From: Aphanomyces cochlioides
Taxonomy: Eukaryota; Oomycota; Saprolegniomycetes; Saprolegniales; Verrucalvaceae
Assembly (NCBI GenBank): GCA_019828595.1
Contig: JAHQRK010000024.1
Span: 62,001-126,000, forward strand
Direction of reading: 5' to 3'
DNA length: 64,000 nucleotides
Shown here: positions 44,986-56,273 of the stretch, one piece after another
How the letters are laid out: each line of letters opens with the position of its first letter
Position numbering within the stretch: the first letter of the stretch is position 1
Translations under genes and position numbers: made by a program
Notes under the pieces: model-generated
Databases searched by the model: none
What the model was told of the DNA's origin: nothing
What the model saw: only the letters and a program-made list of their open reading frames with translations

Positions 44986-45655
44986 TCAAAGAAGCGGCGA
45001 AGGACTAGGTGGCGCGCGCGATGGGCGGTGAGCGAGGGCAACACACTGGTCAAAGTCATCAGACGGGCGTTGTAGTTGGGGGCCACTGCTTTGGGCGTAA
45101 ATTTGAAGGCCGAAGGAATCAGGTGTGGACGGCTTTGGTGATGGAGGAGAATGGGAGGTTGAAGGGGTTGACGACGGCTGAGGAAAGCTCGGAGTTGGAG
45201 ACCGTAGTGAGTTAGTGGTTGTCGTGCCTAAATCCCCGCGCGACTGTTTGCTGAAAGTGACTGTCGCGTTTGGCACTAGTTGTTGCAAGTCAGCAGGAAC
45301 TCCACCCTTCATCGGACAAGAACCACAGCATTTTTCGACTGGGAAGGACGAATCGAGCCATATCGCCAACACCACTCCCTTCTTCAAAGTTCCCCCATGG
45401 CCTTCAAGCCTCCCTTCTTGGTGTGGTCGTCGGGATTATTAAACACTGTCTTGATTTGGCCACACATGTTGTCAGTGCGCGAGTTGACGCATTATTGTAA
45501 CCAGTCCCATAAGCAGCACCAGCGAGATTTGTTGGAAAGCGTGACATTCCACCATCTTGGTCCATTTGCGAAAAGTAGAGAGCGCTGATCAACCCGCAAG
45601 GCAGTTGGGACACATCCACGTCAAATGTTAACTCCTGGTTGAGCAGCTTGAACAT
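44986..45655 (-). pseudogene. GH7-3 pseudogene (core deleted), copy 3
   Basis: This third copy of the gutted GH7 remnant (see 3,986-4,655) has identical lesions. Confidence 0.88.
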
Positions 45656-45707
45656 AATTCAGTTTTCCATCGAAAGTCTGTGGAGTTTCCATGGCGGCCC
45701 AAGAGAG

Positions 45708-45935
45708 GATATCACGGAAACGACAGCATTTTGACCGCCGATCTCAATTTTCCCACCGGTGTTCCACTGGTTGCTGTGTACGCTTCTCTTTGCTCAACTC
45801 TCCCCGCGCGTCGAGCCTGAGAGAGATGGAAGGAGTCAACTCCCATCGATCATCCGCGATGCCTATCATGCCTTCAAGGTTGCAACCACAACGAGCAGCC
45901 GACGTTGACGGACAGGCGACACCTCGATTTCTCAA
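45708..45935. repeat. Repeat R1, copy 4
   Basis: The 228-bp unit lies upstream of the GH7-3 pseudogene, as elsewhere. Confidence 0.85.
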
Positions 45936-46012
45936 TGCCATTCTGTTCTACTACTATTATGCTGTGCAGAACATTGTGTTGGAAAGTAAATTTACTGCGC
46001 ATCGTCCACTTT

Positions 46013-46050
46013 TGATTGGCTAAAATTCTAATCGAAGTCTTGACCAATCA
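46013..46050 (+). promoter_or_regulatory. Inverted CCAAT-box pair upstream of CR2 copy 2
   Basis: TGATTGG (46,013-46,019) and CCAATCA (46,044-46,050) precede the ATG at 46,088. Confidence 0.45.
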
Positions 46051-46087
46051 GGACGTTTTGGTACAAAACTGGGATCATTTTGCGAGA

Positions 46088-47596
46088 ATGAGCCAAGTAG
46101 AAGCTCGCGCAAGTTCTGGTCCCAGTGCTCCATGGGAATATCGACGATCAGCCGCCCGATGCTCATGTCACTCAGATCAAACAAGTCATTGAAGATCTTC
46201 TCGCGTCCCCATCCCTTCTCATCAAGCCAACTCAAAGAATCGACGAGTTTGAGAACGCTGATGAGTTTATAAACATGGACTACCACATCAAAGCTGCGAC
46301 GTCGTTCTTTTCCACGTTGCACGAATTTAGGAAAAGAAAGTGCGCTATTGTCTTTGGTCAGAAGCAGCAAGGGAAGTCCCAATTTCTCTACTTTCTCGCG
46401 AAATTGCTGATTGCACTTGGGGAAGGCGTCGTGTACCTGGACCAGACAATTGCACCTCCGATCGGAAAACGTCTAGCTGTCATCGACAAGGATTGCTGCC
46501 TTAACCTCTGGCAACCGTCGCTTGAAACTTTCTTGAAGGCTAATGGGGGACAAGCTGTTCTTGTCGCCTTGGAATTATTTCGCAAAGTCGGAGATTATGG
46601 CGTTGAGTTTGGAGATCCCGAGCAATTCAAGATGTTCTACACAATACTCCGTGTATTTTGCAAGCAAAAAAATTGAGAGTTTGGATGCTTGTGGACGAAG
46701 CCACATCAGACAGGTTGCAGAATTTTCCTATTGTTTGGCCCGAGGAGCAATATCTGACGCCTTTCCATTTCATCCTCACGGGCAGCGCCGGCATTGCGAA
46801 GTTTGTGGCGGAGAGGCATTTGGAGAGACAAGTGTGGGATCTGCCTCTCTTTGATCTTCAGGAGACGGCCAACCTGGCCCTTCGGCTCCAAGACGCCCTC
46901 AACATCCCAACTGAAGTCATCGAGGGAGCTTTCGGACTCAATTTGGATGACGACGAGCAAAAGAAAGAAAAAATCGGCGAATATCTCGATGGTTTGTTTG
47001 GTGGTGTTCCTGGCTACGTTACCGAGCTCTTTCTGGCTCTCTCTAGAAAGAATGTGTCGTTGACTTCCTATATGACGGCTTTGAAAAGTAATGTGCATGA
47101 CATTGTTGAGAAGGCTGTCGATGCCAAGAAAAAGAAAGCACGACTTTGGCTGGATCAAATGTATCGCGCCAACGATCCATGGTTGTACGCTCGAAAAGCT
47201 GGTCTGTGTGGCTTGAAATCTCCCCGCGGCGCCATTTTCCGATACATGCTTGAAGCGCTCTTCTTTTTTGCCCCTCAAGATAACGCACTCGAAATCGTGA
47301 AATGCTTTCGAAGTCGCCTTCAAGACGACCCTCTTCGAGTCCCATTAATCAAATTGGAAGGAGAACAATTGGTGCCCGAGGCAGAAGAGACGGTGCCTCC
47401 ACAACACACGAAGGCACAAGTAGCGTCGGTGAAGAAATGTTAAAGCAGCGAGGAGCCTCGACAACCAGCGGAACGAAAAAAGCCAAGAAGCAACAGTGGT
47501 AGAGCGGAAGCAGCGAGTGACCAAGAAACCGAGTGATTCGCCTAGTGCCGATTTGTCAAGTCGAAGAAGCCCAACACGCACAAGAGTCAAAACTGA
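46088..47596 (+). pseudogene. CR2 NTPase pseudogene, copy 2 (chimeric N-terminus)
   Basis: This shares the 2-bp loss after the ATG and the short A7 run (46,666-46,672) with the copy at 18,738. It keeps the 10 bp missing there (SNVHDIVEKAV), so its second half is open from about 46,658 to 47,443. Its N-terminal half from about 46,190 to 46,400 reads like CR1/CR3 (IDEFENADEF, HEFRKRKCAIVFG, FLYFLAKLL), whereas copy 1 has its own version there. A gene-conversion tract is the simplest reading. The nuclease-like region is missing, as in copy 1. Confidence 0.82.
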
Positions 47597-47985
47597 CGTG
47601 GAATCAAAATGACAGCAAGGATTTCAATCTATCGGACAGAGTTTAACGACATTGAAGAACTTTGAGAATTACTACCGTATTGTGTATATCGTTTCGGACA
47701 TGAATGGGGCAAATATCCGTATTGCCACTCATACGAATATTAGGTATTGATTCAGACATACAAATATCAATATTCGATTTCTAAGTCATTGTATGAACAT
47801 CATATACATGATTGCGGTTTATTATATTTTACAGTATATTGAATAAAAGAATTATCTTCTGTATAAAATTTCAGACAAAGTGTAAGATATTTATATCTAG
47901 ATCGTGAAGTTTTCAGCTGGACTTGTTGCATCGGAAAGATCAATATCATCGTCTGGGTCAATGGTGTCCTCAATGGCCATGTTCG
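47597..47985. other. AT-rich spacer, second copy
   Basis: Copy of 20,237-20,625; no gene recognised. Confidence 0.5.
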
Positions 47986-49401
47986 TCATCTAGTCGTCAA
48001 GGACATTGTCTTCAAGCGAGCCTCGACTCGTATCATACTCCTCAATGGTGCCATCGAGCAACTGGCATTTTCGAAACCCGTTGAGTATAATATTTTCAGG
48101 TAGATTTTCCCAAACATCAGTGATCCACAAAACCATTGTAGACCTTGATGGAGCACAAAGCTTGAGACTTGTGTTGGCAGCCTTGGAGTTGCGAAGTTGG
48201 CGACGAATTTCAACAAGCCACTTCTCTCTCAAGGATGACTTCATCGGACGGATCCAGGCAACGTCGGCAGGTTGGCAACACCAGGTAAATCGCGGAGGAA
48301 TTCGCTCAAGCATGATAATGATCGACGCAGCATAGGCCACAACTTCTTCAGTGAAGTGGGCGCTAAAGTCGTCCCACAAGAGCACGATCTTCTTCGCGTC
48401 ACGTCCTTCTCTGTCGTCAAAATGGTGTTTCAAGAACGCTAAAGATAATTGTGAGTTCCATCACGCCGTAGGATTGCCATATATCTGACACCCAAGTGAT
48501 TCCTGCAGCGGTTTGACTTCACTCCACACATGACGGCTAAATCCATGCCGCATAGTAAGATTCTCTTGCACAATATCACTTGTTTTAGATCTTGTAGTCT
48601 TCAGGACAAGAAAGAGTGGGTGTTTCCGGCCACTGGAGTCGGCCAAAAGCATTGCAGTTGCTTGCTCTTTTGATTTTCCACCGCATTTGACCCACACCGT
48701 CTTTTCCGTTCATGGATTCAATGTCTTCAATGGTAAGTATTCGTAGTTCACAGCTGTCTGATCGGCATTGTAGATCAGGGCAATATCGTTCTCAGTGACA
48801 ACGTCTAGGACACGCTTGGAGAACAATGCCAGCGTCTCAGCACCATCCTTGTCCAAATCGTGACCAACTCTTGTCTTTGCCCGAAGGCTAAGGCCATGCC
48901 TTTTTTGAAGCCTTGCATCCAGTGCCAGCCAACCTTGAACTCGTCGTCGGTCAGGCCGATGTCTTGAGCTGTGTTGAGCGCCATGATTCGTAATATACTA
49001 TGTGTTACGGGGATGCCATCCTTCCTCATACTCAGCACCTATCGAGCTATTTGCTCTTCTTCGTTTGCAGGCAGCGTCGTTCCCGTGCCTCGAGCTCGGA
49101 CACATTTCTGGTGGGCAGTGTGTGAGGCCTTTGCCATTTGAAAGATGTCATCTTTCTGTTTAATCCATCCATATATTTTCTTTCGGGTAGACTCACGTTG
49201 TGTCCTCGAAAGTTCTTGACAGTAGGTGTCAAGATAAGCGGGCATTCCAAACCGCTCAACCTGTTGAAGCACCTCCAGCTTATGGCGATAGTCGACTGTT
49301 TTGTACTTAAAGAGGCGAACATGTGCCTTGCGTCCATACTTGAAAGCGGGTCTACCAGTTGATGAGCAGCGAGTTGGTACTTGTAACGTGCTGTCTGACA
49401 T
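47986..49401 (-). pseudogene. Pogo/Tc5-like (DDE_1) transposase pseudogene, copy 2
   Basis: This is the same transposase as 20,626-21,993 but retains the 54 nt encoding the first catalytic Asp motif (LIYNADQTAV). It shares the A6-run frameshift (48,901-48,906) and both in-frame TGA codons, so it is inactive too. It carries an additional stop around 49,038 (IAR-stop, where copy 1 has IARWVLS). Confidence 0.84.
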
Positions 49402-49785
49402 AGAAGTGCTCCATTCCTTCACGATATAGGTATGGCGCGAAAGCCTGTCATGTTGAAACGCGATAACATCCGAAAATTCATTTGACCTCTATAAATTAAT
49501 ATTTGATGCATATAAATGTAAATATTAATGTTGGGAGGTATTACTTCGCTTGAGGGATGTCTTTTGAATATTTATATCTGCTGCATGTGTGATTATTCAA
49601 TGCAGAATTTGTATTGGATGTGATATTTCTTCAATCACACTTGACGTGAATCTAGATTCGATACGTCTCCAAATGACTTAATTTAAGTGTACTCTTGTTC
49701 GTGTTGTAAGATTCTTGCCATGTGTGATTTCGTTGAATCACAGATCTACCGGGGTGTCTCATTGGCCATTTTTGTTTTACAGGCA
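49402..49785. other. Spacer / Crypton B upstream
   Basis: The AT-rich duplicated flank ends at 49,687. The remainder is single-copy sequence leading to Crypton B. A TTTTACAG just before the ATG could be an intron acceptor, so an upstream exon is possible. Confidence 0.4.
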
Positions 49786-51939
49786 ATGCCAAGAGGTCAG
49801 AAGAGACATCCCGTAGCAATCGAGGCGACAGAAGATCCGTCTGCAGTCGCTCTGAAGCTCAACCAAAAGAGAACAAATGACAGTACAAAGCTTACGTACA
49901 AGTCTAAGACCAATCGCATGATGACTTGGTTGAGCAGTAATTATCCTGATACAGTCGGCGAGCTCGAGAATCGTGTAAAAATTCCGCTGCCGAACGATGC
50001 TGTCTTAGGTTTCTTTGGACACATATGTAAGGATGCATCGCAATGCAACGAAAGCAACACGAACACGGTTACACCTTTGTCATCGTCATGTATTAAGGGA
50101 TATCGCAGTGCTTTAGTTGATTTGTACAGAGCCCAGTCACTTGAGTTGGATCCTTCATTAAATACTGAATTGAAAATTATGCTTGATGGCTATGAAAAAT
50201 TGATAAATGACTTGAAAAAACGTGGCTTGATGGACATCATGGAAGGAAAGCGCCATTTGAAGTCGACAGGATATTCCTTTTTGGCTCTACACTTGATGCA
50301 GCTTTGTCCAGAGAGCAGTGGTCAATCATGGTCAACTACCCTTTTTGCATGGCCCTATTTTGTTTTAATGTGGAATTTGATGAGCCGAAGTGACTCCGTT
50401 GATTCTATTATGCTCCAGCATTTAGATTGGCAAGAAGATGCATTAATTATTGAGGAGCAGGGCCATAAAGGCGACCAAACTGGTGCAGATAAATTTGGAA
50501 AGCATATTTACGCTAACCCATATGAACCACATCAATGTCCTATCATTGCCCTTGCTGTTTTGCTATTTTGCCGTGAAAATCATTCATCGAAAGTTCTCCA
50601 TCAGTTGTTTTGTGGCACTGACAGCAAAAATAGATTTGACAAAATACTTCGACGCGTTCTTGATAATTTGGGAGATGATGGCAGGCATGCTCTAGGCTGC
50701 CCAGCAAATGAAATTGGCACACACAGTTTACGCAATGGAAGTAGCACTTATGCCCTTGGGCAGATCAATGGCCCCAATCCTGTTTCTGTATTTTTGCGCA
50801 TGGGGCAAAGCTTAGGAAAATTAAAAGACAGATACGTTCACTTTGGAGAAGGCGCAGATCATTATGTGGTCGCATAGTGTGTGGACTACCATTTAACGAT
50901 GAGATTTTTGCTTGTTTACCTCCACACTTTTCTAACGAACTTCTATCTCTTATGGATCTTAAATATTGGTGTACGATTGTCCCCGGCTTTGATAATTATC
51001 CACATGGAGTAAAAACGGCATGTCCATTCTTGTTGGCATCGCTCATTCATCATGAAGATTATCTTTGGTCAAAGCTGGAATTATCGCATCCTTTGTTTTC
51101 ATCAAGAGTCTTTACACACAACAATTTGCTCAATACTTTGCGCCACAAAACAAGTATTTACATTGGGATATCTCCAGAATTGGGAATTAAATCAACTGGT
51201 GTACCACCACATTTAGCTATTGCTGCCAAAGTAAATGCGCTAGTATGTGAATTAAACTCTCTCAAGTCAAGTCTATCTACGTTTGTTTCCGATCTTTCTG
51301 AATCAATGCCAAATTTGATTGCATCGAGGGTAGTTGAAGAGATTAAGCAAAACTTCGTTGTGGATGGAGTTACACCAATAACTATCAGAGACATTGATTC
51401 GAGATTTGCAGAACTAAGACAAAGCTTACTTGAGAGTATGCGGCAATTCAATACCACTGGCAATACAGTTGCCCCTACACAAATTGAGACACCTGTCGTT
51501 GATAAATGGAAAACCTGGTGCTGGAATGACGGACTCATCTGTCATTTTGTGCCCCCAGGATGGAATTTTCCTTCACACTTGACCGTGAAAAAAACTTTGG
51601 GAGCTTTGGCATTTTGGAGACGAATGTGCTCATATTCGTCCCTATAAGAATTTGGTAAAAAGGGCTGATATAAAGAAACCACACCACATGCGATATAGTC
51701 GCGCCAAGGCTGTGGTGGCCTTCGTTGACAGCAAAATCAAGCCCCCACTGGGTATATCGGGAATAAATAGCCTACACGTTGGTCAGGTTGATGGAATATA
51801 TGAGATTGCATACGCTGAAGTGATAAGCCTGCTCTATGGATCCAAACCCACTCGGCGAGTCGACGACATCACTTACGGCAGATTGTACAATGTCCTCTGT
51901 GCGTTCAACAAGCAACAAGTCGTTTCCATTCGTCAGTAA
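49786..51939 (+). pseudogene. Crypton-type tyrosine recombinase B (two frame breaks)
   Basis: A 363-residue catalytic part is open from ATG 49,786. It has Arg201 in NLMSRSD, Lys228 in QGHKGD, His313/Arg316 in HSLRNG and Tyr350 in DRYVHFG. The usual Trp is replaced (RMGQS). After HYV a one-base frame change (about 50,868) continues as GRIVCGLPF, aligning with the exon-5 region of Crypton A. A second frame change at an A7 run (51,588-51,594) continues as LWELWHFG, the GCR1_C-like segment, to TAA at 51,939. Unlike Cryptons A and D it lacks their introns. Both breaks are single-base, so assembly error is an alternative to pseudogenisation. Confidence 0.82.
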
Positions 51940-52537
51940 TAAGAGCATAATTAACCAATGAAATTTCCTGATTGTTTGTGATTTCAAGTCAATCACACAT
52001 GCCGTCATTATAGAGTTTTCGCAACTTCGATTTTAGATGTGATTATATTATAGCCCATAGTCAAGTCTATAGTATAATCAACACTCAGAAATTCTTTTCG
52101 CAGTTCATTGAAATTATAGATTTTGACTATAAGGTGGTGTAATGAGTGACAGAGGTTCTGGGTGTCGTCGTGATTGCTTGAACAACTGAACATCATGCTT
52201 GCGCTCGACAATGCTATATCTGCTCGAAATATATGGTTAATGATACCTCAAGAACGATCTCAATTTGAACCCTTGAATGACGTGATTTGCGTGGCCTTGT
52301 TTGGACTTAGGGCCAGTTCCAAGTAAAACAAGTATTTGATACAGCCAATCAGAATTCGTTCCGTCTAATAAAATTTTTGATTTCAGTTTATGAGATGGCT
52401 GACCTCATAAAATGTGACGGGCGTCTCATACTTCGAGAGTGTTGACATTGTCTTCATCTTACAATGAAGATTCCACCCAATCATACGTGATCCAGCAATC
52501 CGTCCTTCGTCACCACGCTCCACTCCTTTTCCAGACC
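51940..52537. other. Spacer with possible Harbinger left end
   Basis: No gene is recognised. At 52,307-52,324, TTA is followed by GGGCCAGTTCCAAGT, which fits the 3-bp TTA/TAA target duplication plus G-rich terminus of PIF/Harbinger elements and may be the left end of the remnant at 52,666. No right end was found. Confidence 0.3.
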
Positions 52538-52699
52538 ATGGAACGCGCAACAATCCTCTGTGCCGTTGTGCTCGCCGCCGCTTCCGTTGTCGCTTTAGAT
52601 GGCCGATCGATGGCCAAACCCCGAGAGAATGTTTATGCGTTTCGAAGCGATAAGTGGAGCCGAGTCAAAGCTAGCTCTCGTTCTGAAGGTTGGTTGTGA
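52538..52699 (+). pseudogene. Short secreted-protein-like ORF fused to Harbinger remnant
   Basis: The 53-codon ORF starts MERATILCAVVLAAASVVA, a convincing signal peptide, followed by LDGRSMAKPREN. Harbinger-like sequence begins around 52,665 in another frame and the ORF ends at 52,699. It could be the 5' end of a host secreted-protein gene interrupted by the transposon, or chance. I do not recognise the mature part. Confidence 0.35.
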
Positions 52700-53050
52700 A
52701 CACGTCATGACGCCATATCCCATTGTATCCAATATGCCCTGTACTAAGTCTCACTACAACCACATCCACAGCAAGACTCGGATGACAGTGGAGCAATGCT
52801 TTGGGTTGTGGAAAAACACATTTCGAATCCACCAAACAGTGTTCTTCATGACACACCAGAGCAAATGGCTGCTCTAATTACTTGCACGCTGGTACTGCAC
52901 AATTGGTTTATCGATCTTGATGTTCACAACATTCATGACGATGACACTCCCATGAATGAAAATTGGATGCACATTGTAGGCGACGAAATTTATCCGAACG
53001 AGTTAAACTTAATTGATGGCGCGCAAGCTGAGCAACACGTAACAAGATAA
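52600..53050 (+). pseudogene. PIF/Harbinger transposase C-terminal remnant
   Basis: Frame 1 reads LKVGCEHVMTPYPIV, then HSKTRMTVEQCFGLWKNTF. After a frame change near 52,840 it continues HDTPEQMAALITCTLVLHNW. These match the C-terminal end of HARBI1-type DDE_4 transposases, including the conserved Glu in VEQCFG. The N-terminal catalytic Asp residues are absent. The element is cut on the right by the LTR-element piece. Confidence 0.75.
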
Positions 53051-53081
53051 GGGACTACTTGTTCATGAATGTACACCATCT

Positions 53082-53453
53082 TCAAACGACTCTTGTTTGG
53101 AGCTCCGCAAAATGTGCTCGCGCTTGGTACGCGGCGCACTCCTCGCGCATTTGTCGAAGAGCTTCTTCTTGACTGGCTCTTGACGCCATGAGCGATACAA
53201 TCTTACCTTCAAGGTCCAGGATTTGATTCTTGAGTTTTCGCGAGGACTCTTCATGAAAAAGTGCGCTATCATTGCGCTCCTCCAATCTCGCGTTAGCAGC
53301 GTAACGACCGATAACCTCAACGAGGTGGAGCAAGTGTTGCTCGTCGCGGTTCGACAGCATCACTGCGAGGTCTTCATCTCCCATCAACTCGCGTAGTCCT
53401 TCGAGCGTTTCACGGTGGTCTTCGGTAAAGTAGGAGAAGTATTCGATCGGCAT
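53082..53453 (-). pseudogene. Gag-like ORF of an LTR retrotransposon (fragment)
   Basis: The 123-residue acidic, coiled-coil-rich ORF starts 35 bp downstream of an LTR and primer-binding site (53,485-53,472), the position of gag. No capsid or zinc-knuckle motif is visible, so the gag label rests on context. The element is truncated at about 53,060 against the Harbinger remnant; protease, reverse transcriptase and integrase are absent. Confidence 0.5.
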
Positions 53454-53471
53454 ATTCGGTCCTTGAACGAA

Positions 53472-53485
53472 CTAGAGTGCTACCA
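53472..53485 (-). other. Putative primer-binding site
   Basis: TGGTAGCACTCTAG starts two bases after the LTR end. TGG is the complement of tRNA 3' CCA, and TGGTAGC resembles primer sites complementary to initiator Met tRNA in other LTR elements. Confidence 0.5.
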
Positions 53486-53487
53486 GG

Positions 53488-53846
53488 TGTAACAGTGCTT
53501 GAGCGAAGAGGAAGTGTTGATCACACAAGCTTGTTAGCTGGCAGATTTAAGAGTGAGCTATCCTAACAGGATCGGCTCCAAACCGGCGGCTGCGCTACTC
53601 GCAGCCGCGCTCTAACAACAAACGATCTTCACGTCGTTCGACGTCACAACTCACACATCATTCTTCAATGGTAAAGCACTCGCTGCTTTACCCGCATATT
53701 TCTTCCTTGAGGATCCACATCTCTCCGAGCTTCGTTGATCACACGTGTACACGCCTTGCGTCGCGTGAGTCTCGCTTGGAAGCTTCCGGAGCTTCCAACT
53801 TCAATCTTCCTTCGATGGGTTCTTATAACCCGGTGTTCTTATAACA
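53488..53846 (-). repeat. LTR of a truncated retrotransposon
   Basis: The 359-bp sequence on the minus strand begins TGTTATAAG and ends CTGTTACA (TG...CA), followed by a primer-binding site and a gag-like ORF. No partner LTR is in the window. Its 5' edge lies inside the end of the Crypton C reading frame. Confidence 0.6.
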
Positions 53847-55613
53847 CGTCGTGATCTTGACGTGACTTCATTGGCTTGACTAGCAACGCCCCGTTGCACC
53901 GCTCGTACCACGTGTCAAGAAGGCTTGATGCGCCAACTTTTCGTCGCTTGGTAGCCTTCGGGCTTTCGATGGTCGCGGTCATGGGGTTGAGATCTTCTAC
54001 CTGGTCTCCCGAGTTCACCCATGCTACATTGCCCGTCTTCTCTTCGAGTCTTGCTTCAACATGTCGGACACGGTCAACCAACTTCTTGTTGACAGTTATC
54101 AGCTCTTCGATCATTGCTGCTTGCTGTTTCATCATTTGCAATTGTAATGGACTTTGTTCAAGCAGAAGAGTGTCTTCCTTTTCAGTGGACTTTTGCAAGT
54201 GGTTTGACCAAGCGATCCAGTCGCTGTATTCTACACCCGTGGCTGCAAGTACCTCTTCAACACGGCCAACCAACGGCGATGCTGGGTTCATCGACTTTAT
54301 CTCAGGAAACGACTTGATGAAGTACGCGCAGAGTGTGTCGATCACTACGGCTGAAACATTCAGCCGCGTGTCAGCAAGACCAATGCAACATTCGAACAGG
54401 AGTGTCTTCACTGCGTGAATCTTTTCAAGCGTCGAGCAGTCGAAGTCAGTCAGACTGAGGAGCGAAACTTTCGCGTCGGCATCGTAGCCAGCAAGAACCT
54501 TGGCAACTTTTTGGTCTTCTTGTGTCGTGTTGAATATATACATGAATGCCTTCACTTGTGTAGATAAATTCCAGCCACCACGGTCGACAATCCATTGGAG
54601 AGCAAGACCAGAGTTGCCGTTGGCATACTGAGCGCCACCACGCCGAAATGAATGAGACGTCAGCGACTTTTGAACGCCCGCTGGCTTGGAAATTCGCTCT
54701 AGTAGACGATTGACATAAGCGTGAATGCCTGGAGATTGCTTCAGCGTCTTCGCTGTAACCAATGGAACATTGCTGAGACCATTTACACCATCGGATTCAA
54801 GGCACATAGATTGGGCTTCGATCGCTTGTTCCGTGATACTCTCCTTGATGCAAGCTCCAGAAAAAACAAGTGATAGAGGTACAAGTTCAGATAGACCATT
54901 GATATCAGTAGCACTTCGTACGGGTAGATGGGGAAGAAGGGACGCACTCGGTCGGTTTTGCATGACAAGGGCAGCAGCTATTGCTGTGATGGGACAGATC
55001 TGGGGTACTACATCGGGAAAGTGAGACATGCCTTGCTCATCCGTGGTCTTCATTCGCATGATCCGGAGAAAAAACACATTCATCGAGCATATTGATAATT
55101 TTTTTTTTTGGAGCATGGTCAAGTCCGACGCCCGCCCAAAGATGAACCAGAGAAGTGATAACAATGCAGTGTCTTGGTAGTCGATAGAGACAGTGGCCGT
55201 GGAGTACAAGTAGGTCAGCAGTAGACGAAGATCTTCTTTTGTACATGCCCCTGCTTGCTTCACCATTTTGCCCATAGGACGGTGCGTGCAGAAACTCTTG
55301 AGAACGCGTCCTTTCTTCAGAAGAGTCCTCTCCACGGATGAGTTTTCTTGTGGATACTTCTCCAATATCCATCCCTTTACTTGCCGGTAGTATTTGACGC
55401 AAGTGTGTTGCCACTCTTAGTCTTATAGTAGGCTAGATACAAACCAAAGCAATCCATTAGAGCGACGAGTACAGAGCCAGACTTGTCCCCACCGATGGAC
55501 AAGTCTACAGAGTGCATGTTGACGCTTTCTTCGCATAAGAAACGCTTTAAGATACTCAAGGCACCTTCACGTGCCTTCTGGCTGTTGATTCTCTTCAGAT
55601 CTTCAAGGCTCAT
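53839..55613 (-). pseudogene. Crypton-like tyrosine recombinase C (frameshift, LTR at 3' end)
   Basis: From ATG 55,613 the N-terminal helical domain is open to GNTLASNTTGK. A one-base frame change near 55,370 leads into a 508-codon ORF. This holds Arg (IFGRASDL), Lys (RMKTTDEQG), HxxR (HSFRRGG), Trp (DRGGWN) and Tyr (KAFMYIFN), a complete tyrosine-recombinase set. A C-terminal coiled coil (QLQMMKQQAAMIEELITVN) and a basic KATKRRK segment follow. The terminal TAA lies in the LTR beginning at 53,846, so the native C-terminus may have been cut by that insertion. This family branch differs from Cryptons A, B and D. Confidence 0.82.
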
Positions 55614-56273
55614 GATGTCAGAGCCTGTGCGAATATGGAGATGTTTATGGCTGTATTTAGAATTTGAATGTCGATACATATATTTCCTTCCCTATTCCGA
55701 CAAATTATGTCGGAACCTGTCGGATTCAAGCCATCAGTGTCAAAACGACTTTCAATTGGACCAAATTTTGTTTCAGTAGTCGTGGATTGGCTAACAAGAC
55801 GATTGGATGATTGGATTGGATAAAATACCAAATTCAAAGATTAAGTCATGTCGGAATTTTTTTATGTTATTCATCCATAATACTTCACATTTATAGTGGT
55901 GGCTGTATCAGAAACCCATATTTGGGGGTACCATATCTTGAGGCCCACAATATAATTGAGTCTGCCGTCGTCTAAGCACATGGTTGCTCAACTGGAATGA
56001 GTTCACAGTGATGGGAAAGACCATGCTTCATGACTAGAACATATTTGAACTTGCCAAATATCCAGATATGATTTGAAAAAAATATTTGATGTTTTCAGAA
56101 CAGAGAATAAAAATATTCGATTTAGTGTTTCTTGGTCAGCTCGACAATCAATAATATTACAGTATCTGGACGCTACTACTCAGCGTCGTTCCCTGTATTT
56201 ATTTGCAAGCAACATGCAATGGAATAAATTATTCGAATTATTCCTGGTCTACATGCATGAATCGCGCACTGAG
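55614..56273. other. AT-rich spacer
   Basis: No gene or clear transposon end is recognised. Short inverted stretches around 55,695-55,725 (ATTCCGACAAATTATGTCGGAA) could form a hairpin. Confidence 0.45.

Larger units (their letters stand above)
41391..49687. repeat. Second copy of the CR/GH7/DDE block
   Basis: 41,391-45,985 matches 10,791-15,389 (offset about 30,596). 45,986-49,687 matches 18,635-22,279 (offset about 27,350-27,360, growing to about 27,410 at the right end because of small indels). The 3.2-kb Crypton segment between them in block 1 is absent. Homology ends at 49,687. Confidence 0.92.
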
